In this document: piece after piece, positions 15,837 through 26,121 of the stretch
Layout: each line of letters starts with the position of its first letter
How positions within the stretch are numbered: the first letter of the stretch is position 1
From: an uncultured Gammaproteobacteria bacterium
GTDB taxonomy: Bacteria; Pseudomonadota; Gammaproteobacteria; Arenicellales; JAANXG01
NCBI GenBank assembly: GCA_947259175.1
Contig: CAMYKW010000014.1
Location: 1 to 61,006, forward strand
DNA length: 61,006 nucleotides
Reading direction: 5' to 3'
Program-made: the position numbers and the translations under genes
The notes under the pieces: generated by a model
Seen by the model: the letters and a program-made list of their open reading frames with translations, nothing else
What the model was told of the DNA's origin: nothing
The model's database searches: none

Positions 15837-17720
15837 TTAAGCAGATTCTAATATTCCGGCAAGCGGTAGCGGCGCCGCCGCGACTATGGATTTCTTGATT
15901 CCCGCGGCGTCCAGGCCAAATTCCGCCAGTATTTCCGAGGGCTTACCGTGTTCCAGGTGGCGATCGGGGAGTCCCAGATTGATGATACGTACGTAGATGC
16001 CCCGGGCAATCAGGCACTCGTTCACCGCCGATCCGGCGCCGCCCAGGGTCGTGTTCTCCTCCACGGTCACCAATAACTCATGCTCGGCGCCCAGTTGCTC
16101 GAGCAGATCTTCATCCAACGGTTTGACGAAGCGCATGTTGACGACGGTGGCGTCAAGTTCCTCTCCCGCCTCAAGACTCGGGGTAAGCATGCTTCCGAAC
16201 GCCAGGATCGCAACTCGGCGCCCGGAGCGCCGGACCTCACCGGTCCCGACGGGAATCGCACGCATCGTCTCGCGCTCCACCGCTCCGGGACCGGAACCGC
16301 GCGGATAACGAACCGCGCAGGTCCCGGCATGCTGATATGCGGTATACAGCATATCGCGGCATTCGCCTTCGTCCGCGGGCGCCATGACCACGATGTTGGG
16401 CAGGCAACGCAGGTAGCTCAAGTCGAACGCACCGGCGTGAGTGGCGCCGTCGGCGCCGACAAATCCCGCTCGGTCGATTGCCAGCGTGACGTCCAGGTTC
16501 TGGATGCTGATATCGTGAATCAGTTGGTCATAGGCCCGTTGCAGAAAGGTCGAGTAGATTGCGACTACCGGTTTCAATCCCTCGCAAGCAAGTCCAGCGG
16601 CGAATGTCAGTGCATGCTGCTCGGCTATTCCGACATCGAAGTAGCGTTCGGCATACTGCTGCGAGAACTTCACCATTCCCGAACCCTCGCGCATCGCCGG
16701 GGTGACGCCAACCAGCTTTTCGTCCATCGCCGCCATGTCGCACAGCCAGTCGCCGAACACCTGGGTGTAGGTTCGGCCGCTGGGCTTGGCTTCCATCTTG
16801 CCGGTATTAGGATCAAACGGAGTGACGCCATGATAAGTAACCGGCGCACCTTCGGCTGGTTTGAAACCCTTTCCTTTTTGCGTCACCACGTGCAGGAACC
16901 GGGGGCCCTGCAACGCCCGCATATTGCGCAGTGTCTTGATCAGGGTCTTGATGTCGTGGCCATCGATAGGCCCGATATAATAGAAGCCCAGTTCCTCAAA
17001 GAAAGTTCCAGGCATGACCATGCCCTTGGTGTGTTCCTCCCAGCGCTTGGCGAGACTTTTCACCTGGGGCAGAGTGCTCAGTACTACCTTGCTTCCCTCG
17101 CGGACGCTGGTATATGCCTTGCCCGATAAGATGCGCGCAAGGTAATTGGAAATCGCGCCGACATTGGGAGAAATGGACATGTCGTTGTCGTTGAGGATGA
17201 CCAGCAAATCGGCGTCCATGGCGCCGGCATTGTTGAGTGCCTCGAACGCCATGCCCGCGGTGAGCGCGCCGTCCCCGATGACCGCGACCACCTGCCGGTC
17301 GTGTTGCTGCTGGGCGGCGGCTACCGCCATGCCGAGCGCCGCGCTGATTGACGTGCTCGAATGGCCGGCGCCGAACGTATCGTAGTCACTTTCCTGACGT
17401 TTGAGAAAGCCGGATATCCCGCCCGGTTGCCGTATGGTGTGCAGCCGGTCGCGCCGACCGGTGAGAATCTTGTGCGGGTAGGCTTGGTGCCCGATGTCCC
17501 AAACCAAGCGGTCGTCCGGGGTGTTGAACACATAGTGCAAAGCCGTCGCGAGTTCGACGGTGCCCAGTCCCGCAGCCAGGTGACCGCCGGTCCTGGAGAT
17601 GGTGTCGATGAGAAATTGCCGCAAATCGTCGCACAACTGCGGCAGTTGATGGATGGGCAGCTTGCGCAGGTCGGCAGGAAAATCTACCTTGTTGAGCAAG
17701 TGATAAGGGGACTCAGTCAT
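15837..17720 (-). CDS. dxs: 1-deoxy-D-xylulose-5-phosphate synthase
   Basis: The 627-residue enzyme is full length. It condenses pyruvate and glyceraldehyde 3-phosphate to DXP, the entry to the MEP isoprenoid pathway. Thiamine-diphosphate features are visible: [34 protein letters not shown] at the N-terminus, the [18 protein letters not shown] magnesium/TPP motif, [13 protein letters not shown], and in the second domain [17 protein letters not shown] with catalytic Glu, then [22 protein letters not shown]. The C-terminus is transketolase-like. The gene starts 4 bp after ispA, as is usual in Gammaproteobacteria. Confidence 0.97.
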   Translation of the reverse strand: MTESPYHLLNKVDFPADLRKLPIHQLPQLCDDLRQFLIDTISRTGGHLAAGLGTVELATALHYVFNTPDDRLVWDIGHQAYPHKILTGRRDRLHTIRQPGGISGFLKRQESDYDTFGAGHSSTSISAALGMAVAAAQQQHDRQVVAVIGDGALTAGMAFEALNNAGAMDADLLVILNDNDMSISPNVGAISNYLARILSGKAYTSVREGSKVVLSTLPQVKSLAKRWEEHTKGMVMPGTFFEELGFYYIGPIDGHDIKTLIKTLRNMRALQGPRFLHVVTQKGKGFKPAEGAPVTYHGVTPFDPNTGKMEAKPSGRTYTQVFGDWLCDMAAMDEKLVGVTPAMREGSGMVKFSQQYAERYFDVGIAEQHALTFAAGLACEGLKPVVAIYSTFLQRAYDQLIHDISIQNLDVTLAIDRAGFVGADGATHAGAFDLSYLRCLPNIVVMAPADEGECRDMLYTAYQHAGTCAVRYPRGSGPGAVERETMRAIPVGTGEVRRSGRRVAILAFGSMLTPSLEAGEELDATVVNMRFVKPLDEDLLEQLGAEHELLVTVEENTTLGGAGSAVNECLIARGIYVRIINLGLPDRHLEHGKPSEILAEFGLDAAGIKKSIVAAAPLPLAGILESA

Positions 17721-17724
17721 CTGT

Positions 17725-18621
17725 TCAGTAAGTCCGGTGTACTACCATTTCCGCCAATTGCCGTAATGTATACGCATTTTTCGCCAGCGTGTCGAGGCAA
17801 ACGATGGCCTGCCGGTAGAGTTCTTCCGCCAGCCGTCTGGAGGCCTCCAGGCCGATCACCGACGGATAGGTGGGTTTGTTACGCGCGCGATCCGCGCCGG
17901 AGGTTTTTCCCATAGTCGCCGTGTCGGACACTTCATCCAGTATATCGTCCACGACTTGAAACGCGACGCCCACGTGCTGGGCATATCGGTCCAAGGTCTC
18001 AAGTTCTTCCACGCTCGCATCTCCGGACAGCGCACCCATCTGCACGCAAGCTTGAATCAGAGCACCGGTTTTTCGCTGATGAATGGTGGCCAACTGCTCT
18101 CGCGACAACTGTTGGCCCACGGACTCGAGGTCCAGCGACTGACCGCCGGTCATACCCGCGGTTCCCGCAGCGCGGGCAAGGCAGTGAATCATTTTCAAAC
18201 GCCGCGGAACGTCGGCTGGGTGCGTCGAATCCGCCGCGAGGATCTCAAACGCGAAGGTTAGCAGCGCGTCACCGGCCAAAATAGCGGTCGCTTCGTCGAA
18301 GGCGATGTGACAGGCGGGTTTACCGCGTCGCAGGTCGTCATCGTCCATCGCCGGCAGATCATCGTGTACCAGCGAATACGCGTGTATCATTTCCACCGCG
18401 CATGCCGCCGTATCCAACAATTCCGAATTGCCGTTTACCGCCTCGCCGCTGGCATATACCAGCATTGCCCGCACTCGTTTCCCGCCGTTAAGGCACGCGT
18501 AACGCATCGCCTGCAGTAAACGCGCAGGGGTGGCATCAGTTGCCGAAAGAAAGCGGTCCAAACGGGCTTCAACGCGGTGCCGATACTCGCGTTGTTTGGT
18601 GTCAAAAGTCGGGGTGCTCAC
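17725..18621 (-). CDS. ispA: farnesyl diphosphate (geranyltranstransferase) synthase
   Basis: The 298-residue prenyl chain-elongation enzyme makes geranyl and farnesyl diphosphate from DMAPP and IPP. The first aspartate-rich motif is [19 protein letters not shown] and the second is [12 protein letters not shown] 18621 is the start because it overlaps the xseB stop (GTGA); a longer frame to 18714 runs inside xseB and is rejected. Gene order xseB-ispA-dxs is standard in Gammaproteobacteria. Confidence 0.95.
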   Translation of the reverse strand: MSTPTFDTKQREYRHRVEARLDRFLSATDATPARLLQAMRYACLNGGKRVRAMLVYASGEAVNGNSELLDTAACAVEMIHAYSLVHDDLPAMDDDDLRRGKPACHIAFDEATAILAGDALLTFAFEILAADSTHPADVPRRLKMIHCLARAAGTAGMTGGQSLDLESVGQQLSREQLATIHQRKTGALIQACVQMGALSGDASVEELETLDRYAQHVGVAFQVVDDILDEVSDTATMGKTSGADRARNKPTYPSVIGLEASRRLAEELYRQAIVCLDTLAKNAYTLRQLAEMVVHRTY

Positions 18622-18875
18622 TCGTCTGGCGAGAATATGTCTACGGCAAAATCGCCATCTTTCTTGACCAGCGTCTCCACGCGCTGTTCGGCCTTTTTCA
18701 GGGTAGTCTGACAAGACTTTGCGAGTGCAACGCCGCGTTCAAAGTCTTTGAGTGATTCCTCGAGCGTTTGGTCGCCGCGTTCCAGACGCTCGACCAGCTT
18801 TTCGAGTTCCGCAAGGGAGGACTCGAAGTCGGTGAAATCAGATTCGGAAACGGCTTTTTTGGGACTTTTGGGCAC
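18618..18875 (-). CDS. xseB: exodeoxyribonuclease VII small subunit
   Basis: The 85-residue helical protein has the XseB core FESSLAELEKLVERLERGDQ, then LEESLKDFERGVALAKSCQ. It assembles several copies onto XseA to form exonuclease VII, which degrades single-stranded DNA. XseA is not in the window. The stop overlaps the ispA start. The first 15 residues are charged and variable. Confidence 0.93.
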   Translation of the reverse strand: MPKSPKKAVSESDFTDFESSLAELEKLVERLERGDQTLEESLKDFERGVALAKSCQTTLKKAEQRVETLVKKDGDFAVDIFSPDE

Positions 18876-19047
18876 GGTGTTTGGATGGCCTGATTGACCT
18901 GCGTCAAACGCATTTTAACCCGAATGTGCGAGACTGGCGCGCCCTTTTAGCGGCCCCAGGGCGCAACGCGTCCTTGGGGGGTTTGTGGTCGGCCGGATGC
19001 CATGGTCCGCGCGGTGACCCCGGTGGGTGAAAACCGTGCAACACGAG

Positions 19048-19086
19048 TTGACACGGAAACGAAGTGAATTTAGACTGATTCTAAAT
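19048..19086 (+). promoter_or_regulatory. promoter with overlapping palindromic operator (rubrerythrin operon)
   Basis: TTGACA (19048-19053) is a perfect -35 box. 17 bp downstream is TAGACT (19071-19076), matching the -10 consensus at four of six bases. A perfect palindrome, ATTTAGA-CTGAT-TCTAAAT (19068-19086, 19 bp), covers the -10 box about 60 bp before the start codon. The 19-bp 7-5-7 form resembles Fur/PerR-family boxes. A peroxide- or iron-sensing repressor is therefore likely; which one is unknown. Confidence 0.7.
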
Positions 19087-19144
19087 CTGGAGACGTACGG
19101 TTTTCCAGATCCCTTGTACCTGACAACACGACATTTGGAGAGCA

Positions 19145-19564
19145 ATGATGGAGTTAAAAGGCAGTAAGACCGAACAAAACCTGAAAGACGCATTTGCCGG
19201 CGAGTCACAGGCGAATCGTCGCTATCTGTACTTTGCGGCCAAGGCCGACGTCGAAGGCTACAACGACGTATCCACGGTTTTCCGCTCGACGGCGGAAGGC
19301 GAGACCGGCCATGCCCACGGTCATCTCGAGTATCTCGAGCAGGTCGGCGACCCGGCCACCGGTTTGCCCATCGGTGCGACTTCTGACAATTTGAAAGCAG
19401 CGATTGCCGGCGAGACCCACGAGTATACCGATATGTATCCTGGGATGGCGTCGGCCGCCCGCGACGAGGGCTTCGACGAGATCGCCGACTGGTTCGAAAC
19501 CCTGGCAAAGGCGGAGCGTTCCCACGCCAACAGGTTCCAGAAGGCATTGGACAATCTGGACTAA
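19145..19564 (+). CDS. rubrerythrin (di-iron domain only)
   Basis: The 139-residue ferritin-like peroxidase has [20 protein letters not shown] with a ligand Glu, [16 protein letters not shown] with the ExxH pair, and the second half [11 protein letters not shown] and [12 protein letters not shown]. The four-helix di-iron site is complete. The C-terminal rubredoxin domain of classical rubrerythrin is missing, so electrons must come from another protein. The Fe-S reductase and DUF3501 genes that follow are the usual partners of this short form. Transcription is probably controlled by the palindrome at 19068-19086. A second ATG lies at 19148; GGAG precedes both. A terminator follows, so some transcripts will stop here. 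Confidence 0.92.
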   Translation: MMELKGSKTEQNLKDAFAGESQANRRYLYFAAKADVEGYNDVSTVFRSTAEGETGHAHGHLEYLEQVGDPATGLPIGATSDNLKAAIAGETHEYTDMYPGMASAARDEGFDEIADWFETLAKAERSHANRFQKALDNLD

Positions 19565-19598
19565 GCGCTAGAAACCTTCCAAGCGCATAGAGTCGGAT

Positions 19599-19625
19599 AA
19601 AGGGCCGGATGCTCCGGCCCTTTAC
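19599..19625 (+). terminator. rho-independent terminator after rubrerythrin
   Basis: A perfect 10-bp stem, AAAGGGCCGG (19599-19608) with CCGGCCCTTT (19614-19623), closes a five-base loop and ends in Ts. It lies 35 bp after the rubrerythrin stop and 30 bp before the next gene, so it should limit downstream expression relative to rubrerythrin. Confidence 0.8.
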
Positions 19626-19653
19626 TGCATACTATTTTGGTAGAAGCTTGATC

Positions 19654-20985
19654 ATGAATGAATCGCCTCGCGAAGGAAGTCTCGAAGCGCCCGAACGGCA
19701 TCCCCTGGACCTGAAGGATCCGGTGTTCTTTGATGAACCCGCGCTGTTCAAGGAGTTGGAGCGTGTCTTCGACATCTGCCATGGGTGCCGGCGTTGTTTC
19801 AATCTGTGCAATGCCTTTCCGACTTTGTTCGATGCTGTTGACGAGTCGGAAACCATGGAAGTCGACGGTGTTGCCAAGGAAGTCTACTGGGACGTTGTCG
19901 ATCACTGTTATCTATGCGACATGTGTTTCATGACCAAATGTCCCTACGTGCCTCCCCATGAGTGGAATGTGGATTTTCCCCATCTCATGCTGCGCGCGAA
20001 GGCGGTTAAACATAAGAAGGGAAGGTCGAAGGCACGGGACAAGTTGTTGACCAGCACGGATACCGTGGGAAAGCTGGCGGGAATTCCCGTGGTCGTCAAC
20101 ATGGTCAATGCCGCCAATGGCAGCGCCGTTGGACGTAAACTACTTCAAAAAACGCTGGGGGTTCACCCGGCGGCTAAACTGCCCCGATACCACCGCGATA
20201 CCTTCCGCAAGCAGCATCGCAGCAACGAAGCGTTGCCGTTGAGTCCCACCGACGCCACTAACGGAAAAGTGGTTTTGTTTTCCACTTGCTTCGGCCGCTA
20301 TAACGAGCCTTCACTGAGTAAAGATCTGGTCGCGGTATTCGAACACAATGGTATCCCAGTGATGCTTGCCGACAAGGAACGGTGTTGCGGTATGCCGAAG
20401 CTGGAGTTGGGTGATTTCGATGCGGTGACCAAAGCCAAGGACGCGAATATACCGATGCTCTTGGCATTGGTTGATGCGGGATGGGACATCGTCGCGCCGG
20501 TACCGTCCTGCGTTCTGATGTTCAAGCAGGAACTGCCCCTCATTTTTCCCGATGACGCGGCGGTGAAAAAGGTGCAGCAGGCGATTTTCGACCCATTCGA
20601 GTATTTGGCGCTGCGGCATAAGTCCGACGAGCTGAATATCGATTTTAAGAACTCCTTGGGTAAGATTGCCTATCATGTGCCGTGTCATTTGCGAGTACAG
20701 AATATAGGTTTGAAAACGCGGGACGTCCTGGCGCTGGTTCCTGACACCACCTTCGAAGTGATCGAAAGATGTTCGGGGCACGACGGCACCTACGCGGTTA
20801 AACAGGAATTTCATGAAACCTCGATGAAAATCTGCCGCCCCATCGTCAACCGAGTGCGGAAGGCAGAGGTGGACCACTATATGAGTGATTGCCCAATGGC
20901 GGGTGATCAGATCGCCAATGGTCTGCAGGACGGCAGTCAGGCCAAACATCCGATGGCGCTGCTGCGTCATGCTTACGGCATCTAA
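19654..20985 (+). CDS. GlpC-like Fe-S oxidoreductase with CCG domains
   Basis: The 443-residue protein begins with two ferredoxin-type cysteine sets, CHGCRRCFNLCNAFP and CYLCDMCFMTKCPYVPP (about residues 42-105), which would bind two 4Fe-4S clusters. Two CCG-type domains follow (DKERCCGMPKLE at about 240; VPCHLRVQNIG and ERCSGHDG later). It resembles GlpC/heterodisulfide-reductase-like subunits and is regularly found beside rubrerythrin and DUF3501. It may pass electrons to the rubrerythrin di-iron site. The start at 19654 (MNESPREG) is chosen over 19609, which lies in the terminator stem. No membrane segment is seen. Confidence 0.88.
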   Translation: MNESPREGSLEAPERHPLDLKDPVFFDEPALFKELERVFDICHGCRRCFNLCNAFPTLFDAVDESETMEVDGVAKEVYWDVVDHCYLCDMCFMTKCPYVPPHEWNVDFPHLMLRAKAVKHKKGRSKARDKLLTSTDTVGKLAGIPVVVNMVNAANGSAVGRKLLQKTLGVHPAAKLPRYHRDTFRKQHRSNEALPLSPTDATNGKVVLFSTCFGRYNEPSLSKDLVAVFEHNGIPVMLADKERCCGMPKLELGDFDAVTKAKDANIPMLLALVDAGWDIVAPVPSCVLMFKQELPLIFPDDAAVKKVQQAIFDPFEYLALRHKSDELNIDFKNSLGKIAYHVPCHLRVQNIGLKTRDVLALVPDTTFEVIERCSGHDGTYAVKQEFHETSMKICRPIVNRVRKAEVDHYMSDCPMAGDQIANGLQDGSQAKHPMALLRHAYGI

Positions 20986-21001
20986 CCTGCTATTTATTGC
21001 A

Positions 21002-21586
21002 ATGAACAAACTCACTCACGACGATTTGTACTCCCTGGAAAAATACGCTCAGTTACGTCTGGAATTCCGCGCCCGTGTGATGGCGCACAAGAAGAACCGA
21101 GCCGTGCGCATCGGTGATCACGCCACTTTGTATTTCGAGGACCGTTTGACCATGCAGTATCAAATCCAGGAGATGCTGCGTATCGAACGCATATTCGAGG
21201 CCGATGGCATCGATGAAGAGCTCAGTGCGTACAATCCACTGATTCCAGATGGGCGGAACTTGAAGGCGACATTCATGATCGAGTATCAGGATGTGGAGGA
21301 GCGAAAGCGCGCCCTTGCGCAGCTTGTAGATATTGAGGACCGCGTTTGGATGAAGGTGAACGGCTATGAGCCCGCATGGGCGATCGCCGACGAAGACCTG
21401 GACCGCGACACCGAAGAAAAGACGTCGTCGGTCCATTTTCTGCGTTTCGAGTTCTCCCCCGACGCGATTCAGGCTGCCAAACAAGGTGCGTCACTCAGCG
21501 TGGGTATCGATCACGACAACTATCGATTGGCTATCGATTCGCTGCCCCAGCCGACACGTCAGAGTCTGGTGGACGATTTCGATTGA
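21002..21586 (+). CDS. DUF3501 family protein
   Basis: The 194-residue protein is typical of DUF3501: MNKLTHDDLYSLEKYAQLR, RVMAHKKNRAVRIGDHATLYFEDRLTMQYQ-QEMLRIERI, then DGRNLKATFMIEYQD and an acidic C-terminus. Function is unknown, but the family almost always follows a rubrerythrin and a GlpC-like Fe-S protein, as here (17 bp after the Fe-S gene). A role in peroxide detoxification or in assembling that system is inferred from this context. Confidence 0.88.
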   Translation: MNKLTHDDLYSLEKYAQLRLEFRARVMAHKKNRAVRIGDHATLYFEDRLTMQYQIQEMLRIERIFEADGIDEELSAYNPLIPDGRNLKATFMIEYQDVEERKRALAQLVDIEDRVWMKVNGYEPAWAIADEDLDRDTEEKTSSVHFLRFEFSPDAIQAAKQGASLSVGIDHDNYRLAIDSLPQPTRQSLVDDFD

Positions 21587-21800
21587 GTGTCCGCCGCCGG
21601 GTCCCGGCAACGGCCGCGTCGATGCAGATTTCTCCGGACGGCGGCTACGTCCCTCTCTCCACGCGTCTATGCGTTCCCCGGCGTTATATTTTGCGATTGC
21701 CGACTGTGTGATGCTCCAAGAACGGCGATAATCGTGTATGATTACGGGCCAATGGAATGTGCAACATAACAACGCGTGACTAACCCTCGTTAGCGAGTAC

Positions 21801-23693
21801 ATGAGTGCGGTTTACGACTCGTCTGCGATAGAAGTCCTCACCGGTCTGGAACCGGTCCGTAAACGGCCTGGGATGTATACCCAGACCGAACGCCCCAATC
21901 ACCTCGTCCACGAAGTTGTCGATAACAGCGTGGATGAAGCCATCGCCGGTTTCGCCGATACCGTTCAAGTCGTGTTACACGACGACGACTCCATGACGGT
22001 CGCCGACAATGGCCGGGGCATGCCGGTCGACAAACACAGGGAGGAAGGTGTTTCCGGGGTGGAGGTTATCCTCACGCGTCTGCACGCCGGCGGCAAATTT
22101 TCAAACAAGACCTACCGCTTTTCCGGCGGCTTGCACGGTGTCGGTGTCTCGGTGGTCAACGCCTTGTCGAAACGCCTGGAAGTGTGGGTTCGCCGCCAGG
22201 GGAAGGAATACCACATGCGCTTTACCAACGGTCACAAACGGACTGAATTAAAGGCGGTGGGTAGTGTCGGTAAGCGCATGACCGGCACCGTAGTGCGGTT
22301 TTGGCCGGATCCTGGTTTTTTTGACACCGTTAAGATTCACGTACCCCGGCTGAAGCGGGTGTTGCGGGCCAAGGCAGTCTTGTGTCCCGGCCTGACCATC
22401 AGTTTGCACGATGAAAACAATCCGGACAACGATGAGGAGTGGTGCTTTGAGGACGGTCTTCGAGATTACTTAACCAACGAACTGGACGGCTACGAGATGA
22501 TTCCGGAGTCATCTTTTCTCGGCCATTTCCAAGGCAATGATGAAGAGGCCGACTGGGCGGTCTTGTGGTCGCCGGATGCCGATGAGCAGGTTACGGAAAG
22601 TTACGTGAATCTGATCCCTACCCCGCAGGGGGGTACGCACGTCAACGGTTTACGTACCGGCCTGACGGACGCGATGCGGGAATTTTGCGAGTTTCGCGAT
22701 ATGTTGCCCCGTGGCGTGCGGCTTACCCCGGACGACATCTGGAGTCAATGCAACTACGTACTTTCGCTGCGCCTGAAGGATCCGCAATTCACCGGCCAAA
22801 CCAAGGATCGACTATCTTCCCGCGATGCGTCTGTTTTTATGGCCGGAGTGGCCAAGGATGCATTCAGCCTGTGGCTCAACCAACACATTGAAGACGCAGA
22901 GCGCATCGCACAGTTAGCCATCGATCATGCTCAGGCGCGGTTACGCGCGGGAAAACGTGTTGAGCGCAAAAAGATCAGCAGTGGGCCGGCGCTGCCAGGG
23001 AAACTGGCCGACTGCAGCAGCGAGGATCTGGACGCCACGGAACTGTTCCTGGTCGAGGGAGACTCCGCCGGAGGGTCCGCGAAACAGGCACGCAACCGGG
23101 AGTATCAGGCCATACTCCCGCTGCGCGGAAAAATACTCAACACCTGGGAAGTCGATTCAGCGGAGGTGCTTGCTTCCCAGGAAGTACACCATATCGCCGT
23201 CGCTTTAGGCGTGGATCCGGGGTCGGGTAATCTATCCGGCCTGCGTTACGGCAAGGTGTGTATTCTTGCCGACGCCGATTCCGACGGGGCACACATAGCG
23301 ACATTGTTATGCGCTCTGTTCGTTCGCCATTTCAAGTCCCTGGTGGAGGTGGACAGGGTTTATGTAGCGATGCCGCCTCTTTATCGCATCGATGTGGGTA
23401 AGGAGGTGTTCTACGCCCTGGACGACGAAGAGAAAAAGGGAGTCTTGGATCGTATTGAAGCGGAAAAACTACGCGGTAAGGTGAATATACAGCGGTTCAA
23501 AGGGCTCGGTGAGATGAATCCGATGCAGCTACGCGAGACCGTGATGGACCCGCATACCCGGCGCCTCGTGCAACTTCAGATCCGAACCGGGGATGACACC
23601 AACAAGATCCTGGATATGCTGCTGGCAAAGAAGCGGGTCGCCGACCGCAAGAGTTGGTTGGGAAAGAAGGGAGATCAAGTCGATGTCACTTAG
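21801..23693 (+). CDS. parE: DNA topoisomerase IV subunit B
   Basis: The 630-residue ATPase subunit has the GHKL fold with VHEVVDNSVDEAIAGF (catalytic Glu), DNGRGMPVDKH, and GGLHGVGVSVVNALS. The transducer domain and the TOPRIM domain follow, the latter with LVEGDSAGGSAKQARNR, LRGKILNTWEV and ILADADSDGAH, and then the C-terminal QRFKGLGEMNP. With ParC it decatenates daughter chromosomes. It matches E. coli ParE in length rather than GyrB. parC follows 118 bp downstream. Confidence 0.97.
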   Translation: MSAVYDSSAIEVLTGLEPVRKRPGMYTQTERPNHLVHEVVDNSVDEAIAGFADTVQVVLHDDDSMTVADNGRGMPVDKHREEGVSGVEVILTRLHAGGKFSNKTYRFSGGLHGVGVSVVNALSKRLEVWVRRQGKEYHMRFTNGHKRTELKAVGSVGKRMTGTVVRFWPDPGFFDTVKIHVPRLKRVLRAKAVLCPGLTISLHDENNPDNDEEWCFEDGLRDYLTNELDGYEMIPESSFLGHFQGNDEEADWAVLWSPDADEQVTESYVNLIPTPQGGTHVNGLRTGLTDAMREFCEFRDMLPRGVRLTPDDIWSQCNYVLSLRLKDPQFTGQTKDRLSSRDASVFMAGVAKDAFSLWLNQHIEDAERIAQLAIDHAQARLRAGKRVERKKISSGPALPGKLADCSSEDLDATELFLVEGDSAGGSAKQARNREYQAILPLRGKILNTWEVDSAEVLASQEVHHIAVALGVDPGSGNLSGLRYGKVCILADADSDGAHIATLLCALFVRHFKSLVEVDRVYVAMPPLYRIDVGKEVFYALDDEEKKGVLDRIEAEKLRGKVNIQRFKGLGEMNPMQLRETVMDPHTRRLVQLQIRTGDDTNKILDMLLAKKRVADRKSWLGKKGDQVDVT

Positions 23694-23811
23694 TGACTGA
23701 TGCGTTGGCTCGTAAGTAAATGCGGGACATAAGGTCGCATCCAAAAATCGAGGCCTGCTAAACATAATTTCTTTGAGCCCTTCATATTAAAGCCATATTT
23801 GTATTTCTGTC

Positions 23812-26103
23812 ATGCCAAGAAAACGCACTCGTTCTTCCGCCGGCCGCCAACGCTCGTTGTTGGATCCGATGAATCCCGCCATCGAGGTCGAGCGCCTCCC
23901 GCTGGCGACATTTACCGAACGTGCTTACCTGTACTACTCAATGTACGTGATTTTGGACCGAGCGCTGCCGTTTATCGGCGACGGTCTCAAACCGGTACAA
24001 CGGCGCATTGTTTACGCTATGTCCGAGCTTGGTCTGCATGCAGCCTCGAAACACAAGAAATCCGCGCGGACGGTAGGCGACGTGATAGGAAAGTTTCATC
24101 CGCATGGCGACGCCGCGTGTTACGAAGCGATGGTGCTGATGTCGCAACCGTTCAGCTACCGCTATCCATTAGTCGATGGCCAGGGAAACTGGGGTTCGCC
24201 GGACGATCCGAAGTCGTTCGCCGCCATGCGTTATACCGAGGCCCGCTTGACCCATTACGCGCAGACCTTATTGTCGGAATTAGGTCAGGGTACAGTGGAG
24301 TGGGTGCCCAACTTCGACGGCACTCTGGAGGAACCGCGGGTTTTGCCGGCGCGCTTGCCCAATGTGTTGCTAAACGGCGCTTCGGGCATCGCGGTAGGTA
24401 TGGCGACGGATATACCGCCGCATAACCTGCGTGAAGTGGCGTCGGCGTGTGTGCGTTTGCTGGAATCTCCGCGAACATCGGTGCGGGAGTTGTGCGAGCA
24501 TATAAAAGGACCGGATTTTCCGACCGAGGGCGAGATCATCACGCCGGCGGAGGAGATCCGGGAAATCTATTCCACCGGAACCGGTTCGGTCAGGCAACGC
24601 GCCACCTGGGAACGGGAGAACGGCAATATCGTCATCACCGCGTTGCCTTACCAGGTGTCCGGCGCCAAGATATTAGAGCAACTTGCGGCACAGATGCAGG
24701 CCAAGAAATTACCGATGGTGGTGGACCTGCGGGACGAATCTGATCATGAGAATCCAACGCGCCTGGTAATAGAGCCGCGTTCCAATCGAATCGATTTTGA
24801 CGCGCTGATGAATCACCTGTTCGCCACCAGCGATTTGGAACGCAGCTATCGCATCAATCTCAACATGATAGGCCTCAATGGACGTCCCGAGGTGTTCAAT
24901 CTCCGGGACCTTCTTGGCGAGTGGCTCAAATTTCGCACTGAGACAGTACGTCGGCGGTTGCAATTTCGACTCGAGCGAGTCAATCGACGGCTGCATATCC
25001 TTGACGGACAGCTGATAGCGTTTTTGAACATCGATGAGGTGATTCACATCATACGCACGCATGACGATCCCAAGCCGGTGTTGATGAAGCAATTCAAACT
25101 CAGCGACCTGCAGGCTGAGGCCATTTTGGAGATAAGACTCCGTCAATTGGCAAAGCTCGAGGAAATCAAGATCAAGGCTGAGCAGAAGGAGTTGACGGCG
25201 GAGCGCGACATACTCAATGCGACCTTGAGATCCAACGTGCGGCTGAAACGCCTGGTGCGTGACGAGCTGTTGGCGGATGCCGAAGAATACGGTGATCCCC
25301 GCCGTTCACCGATTAAACCGGGTGCCGCGGCGAAAGCAATGGCCGCCACCGAACTGATTCCAATCGAGCCGGTCACCGTGGTGTTGTCCAGGAAGGGCTG
25401 GGTGCGGGCGGCCAAGGGACACGATGTGGATCCCGCCACCCTCAGCTACAAGTCCGGTGACGGTTACCTGCATGCCGCCAGAGGCAAGTCCAACCAACTG
25501 CTGGTTGCGCTGGATTCGACGGGCCGCACTTACGCGATGCCGGCGCACAACTTACCGTCGGCGCGCAGCCAGGGGGAACCGTTGAGTAGTCAGTTGAACC
25601 CACCGGCGGGTGCGGATTTTGCCGGTGTGATGCTGGGCGGTGAGGACGCGCTATGGGTGTTGGGAACGGATTTCGGATATGCGTTTATCGCCAGGTTGGG
25701 TGATTTGTATACAAAAAACAAAAAAGGGAAGGCCACGCTCCGCGTACCGCCCGGCGGCCGGGTGTTGAAGCCGCAACCGGTGCTCGACATCGAGACCGGG
25801 CGTATCGCTATTGCCACTACGGGCGGCTATCTGCTGAGTTACCCGGTCTCCCAGTTACCCAGACTGGTGAAAGGAAAAGGAGTGAAAATGATCAATATTC
25901 CGGGCAAAAGACTCAAGGCCGGAGAGGAGCGGGCGTTTGCGTATGCAACCTTTGCTCCTGGGCAACATCTATTGATCCACGCGGGCAAGCGGTTCTTGCG
26001 TTTAAAACCGGCGGATATCGAGCACTACATCAACGACCGCGGTCTGCGTGGCCGAAAACTACCGCGTGGATTCCAACAGGTGCGAGAACTGGAAGTGGCG
26101 TGA
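23812..26103 (+). CDS. parC: DNA topoisomerase IV subunit A
   Basis: The 763-residue DNA-cutting subunit of topoisomerase IV has the winged-helix domain with the catalytic Tyr in [10 protein letters not shown] (about residue 142). The preceding helix is [20 protein letters not shown] and continues ACYEAM. A coiled-coil tower (residues about 380-500) and a C-terminal beta-propeller follow. In the quinolone-resistance region, position 101 (E. coli Ser80) is Ala while Glu105 (E. coli Glu84) is kept. Length and the lack of a long GyrA-box tail separate it from GyrA. The gene is convergent with the fimV-like gene. Confidence 0.96.
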   Translation: MPRKRTRSSAGRQRSLLDPMNPAIEVERLPLATFTERAYLYYSMYVILDRALPFIGDGLKPVQRRIVYAMSELGLHAASKHKKSARTVGDVIGKFHPHGDAACYEAMVLMSQPFSYRYPLVDGQGNWGSPDDPKSFAAMRYTEARLTHYAQTLLSELGQGTVEWVPNFDGTLEEPRVLPARLPNVLLNGASGIAVGMATDIPPHNLREVASACVRLLESPRTSVRELCEHIKGPDFPTEGEIITPAEEIREIYSTGTGSVRQRATWERENGNIVITALPYQVSGAKILEQLAAQMQAKKLPMVVDLRDESDHENPTRLVIEPRSNRIDFDALMNHLFATSDLERSYRINLNMIGLNGRPEVFNLRDLLGEWLKFRTETVRRRLQFRLERVNRRLHILDGQLIAFLNIDEVIHIIRTHDDPKPVLMKQFKLSDLQAEAILEIRLRQLAKLEEIKIKAEQKELTAERDILNATLRSNVRLKRLVRDELLADAEEYGDPRRSPIKPGAAAKAMAATELIPIEPVTVVLSRKGWVRAAKGHDVDPATLSYKSGDGYLHAARGKSNQLLVALDSTGRTYAMPAHNLPSARSQGEPLSSQLNPPAGADFAGVMLGGEDALWVLGTDFGYAFIARLGDLYTKNKKGKATLRVPPGGRVLKPQPVLDIETGRIAIATTGGYLLSYPVSQLPRLVKGKGVKMINIPGKRLKAGEERAFAYATFAPGQHLLIHAGKRFLRLKPADIEHYINDRGLRGRKLPRGFQQVRELEVA

Positions 26104-26121
26104 TCCGCGCTACGTTACCGA

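Noticed and set aside
16080-17129. 349-codon open frame on the plus strand inside dxs
   Set aside because: dxs on the minus strand is full length with all thiamine-diphosphate motifs; the antisense frame is a shadow.
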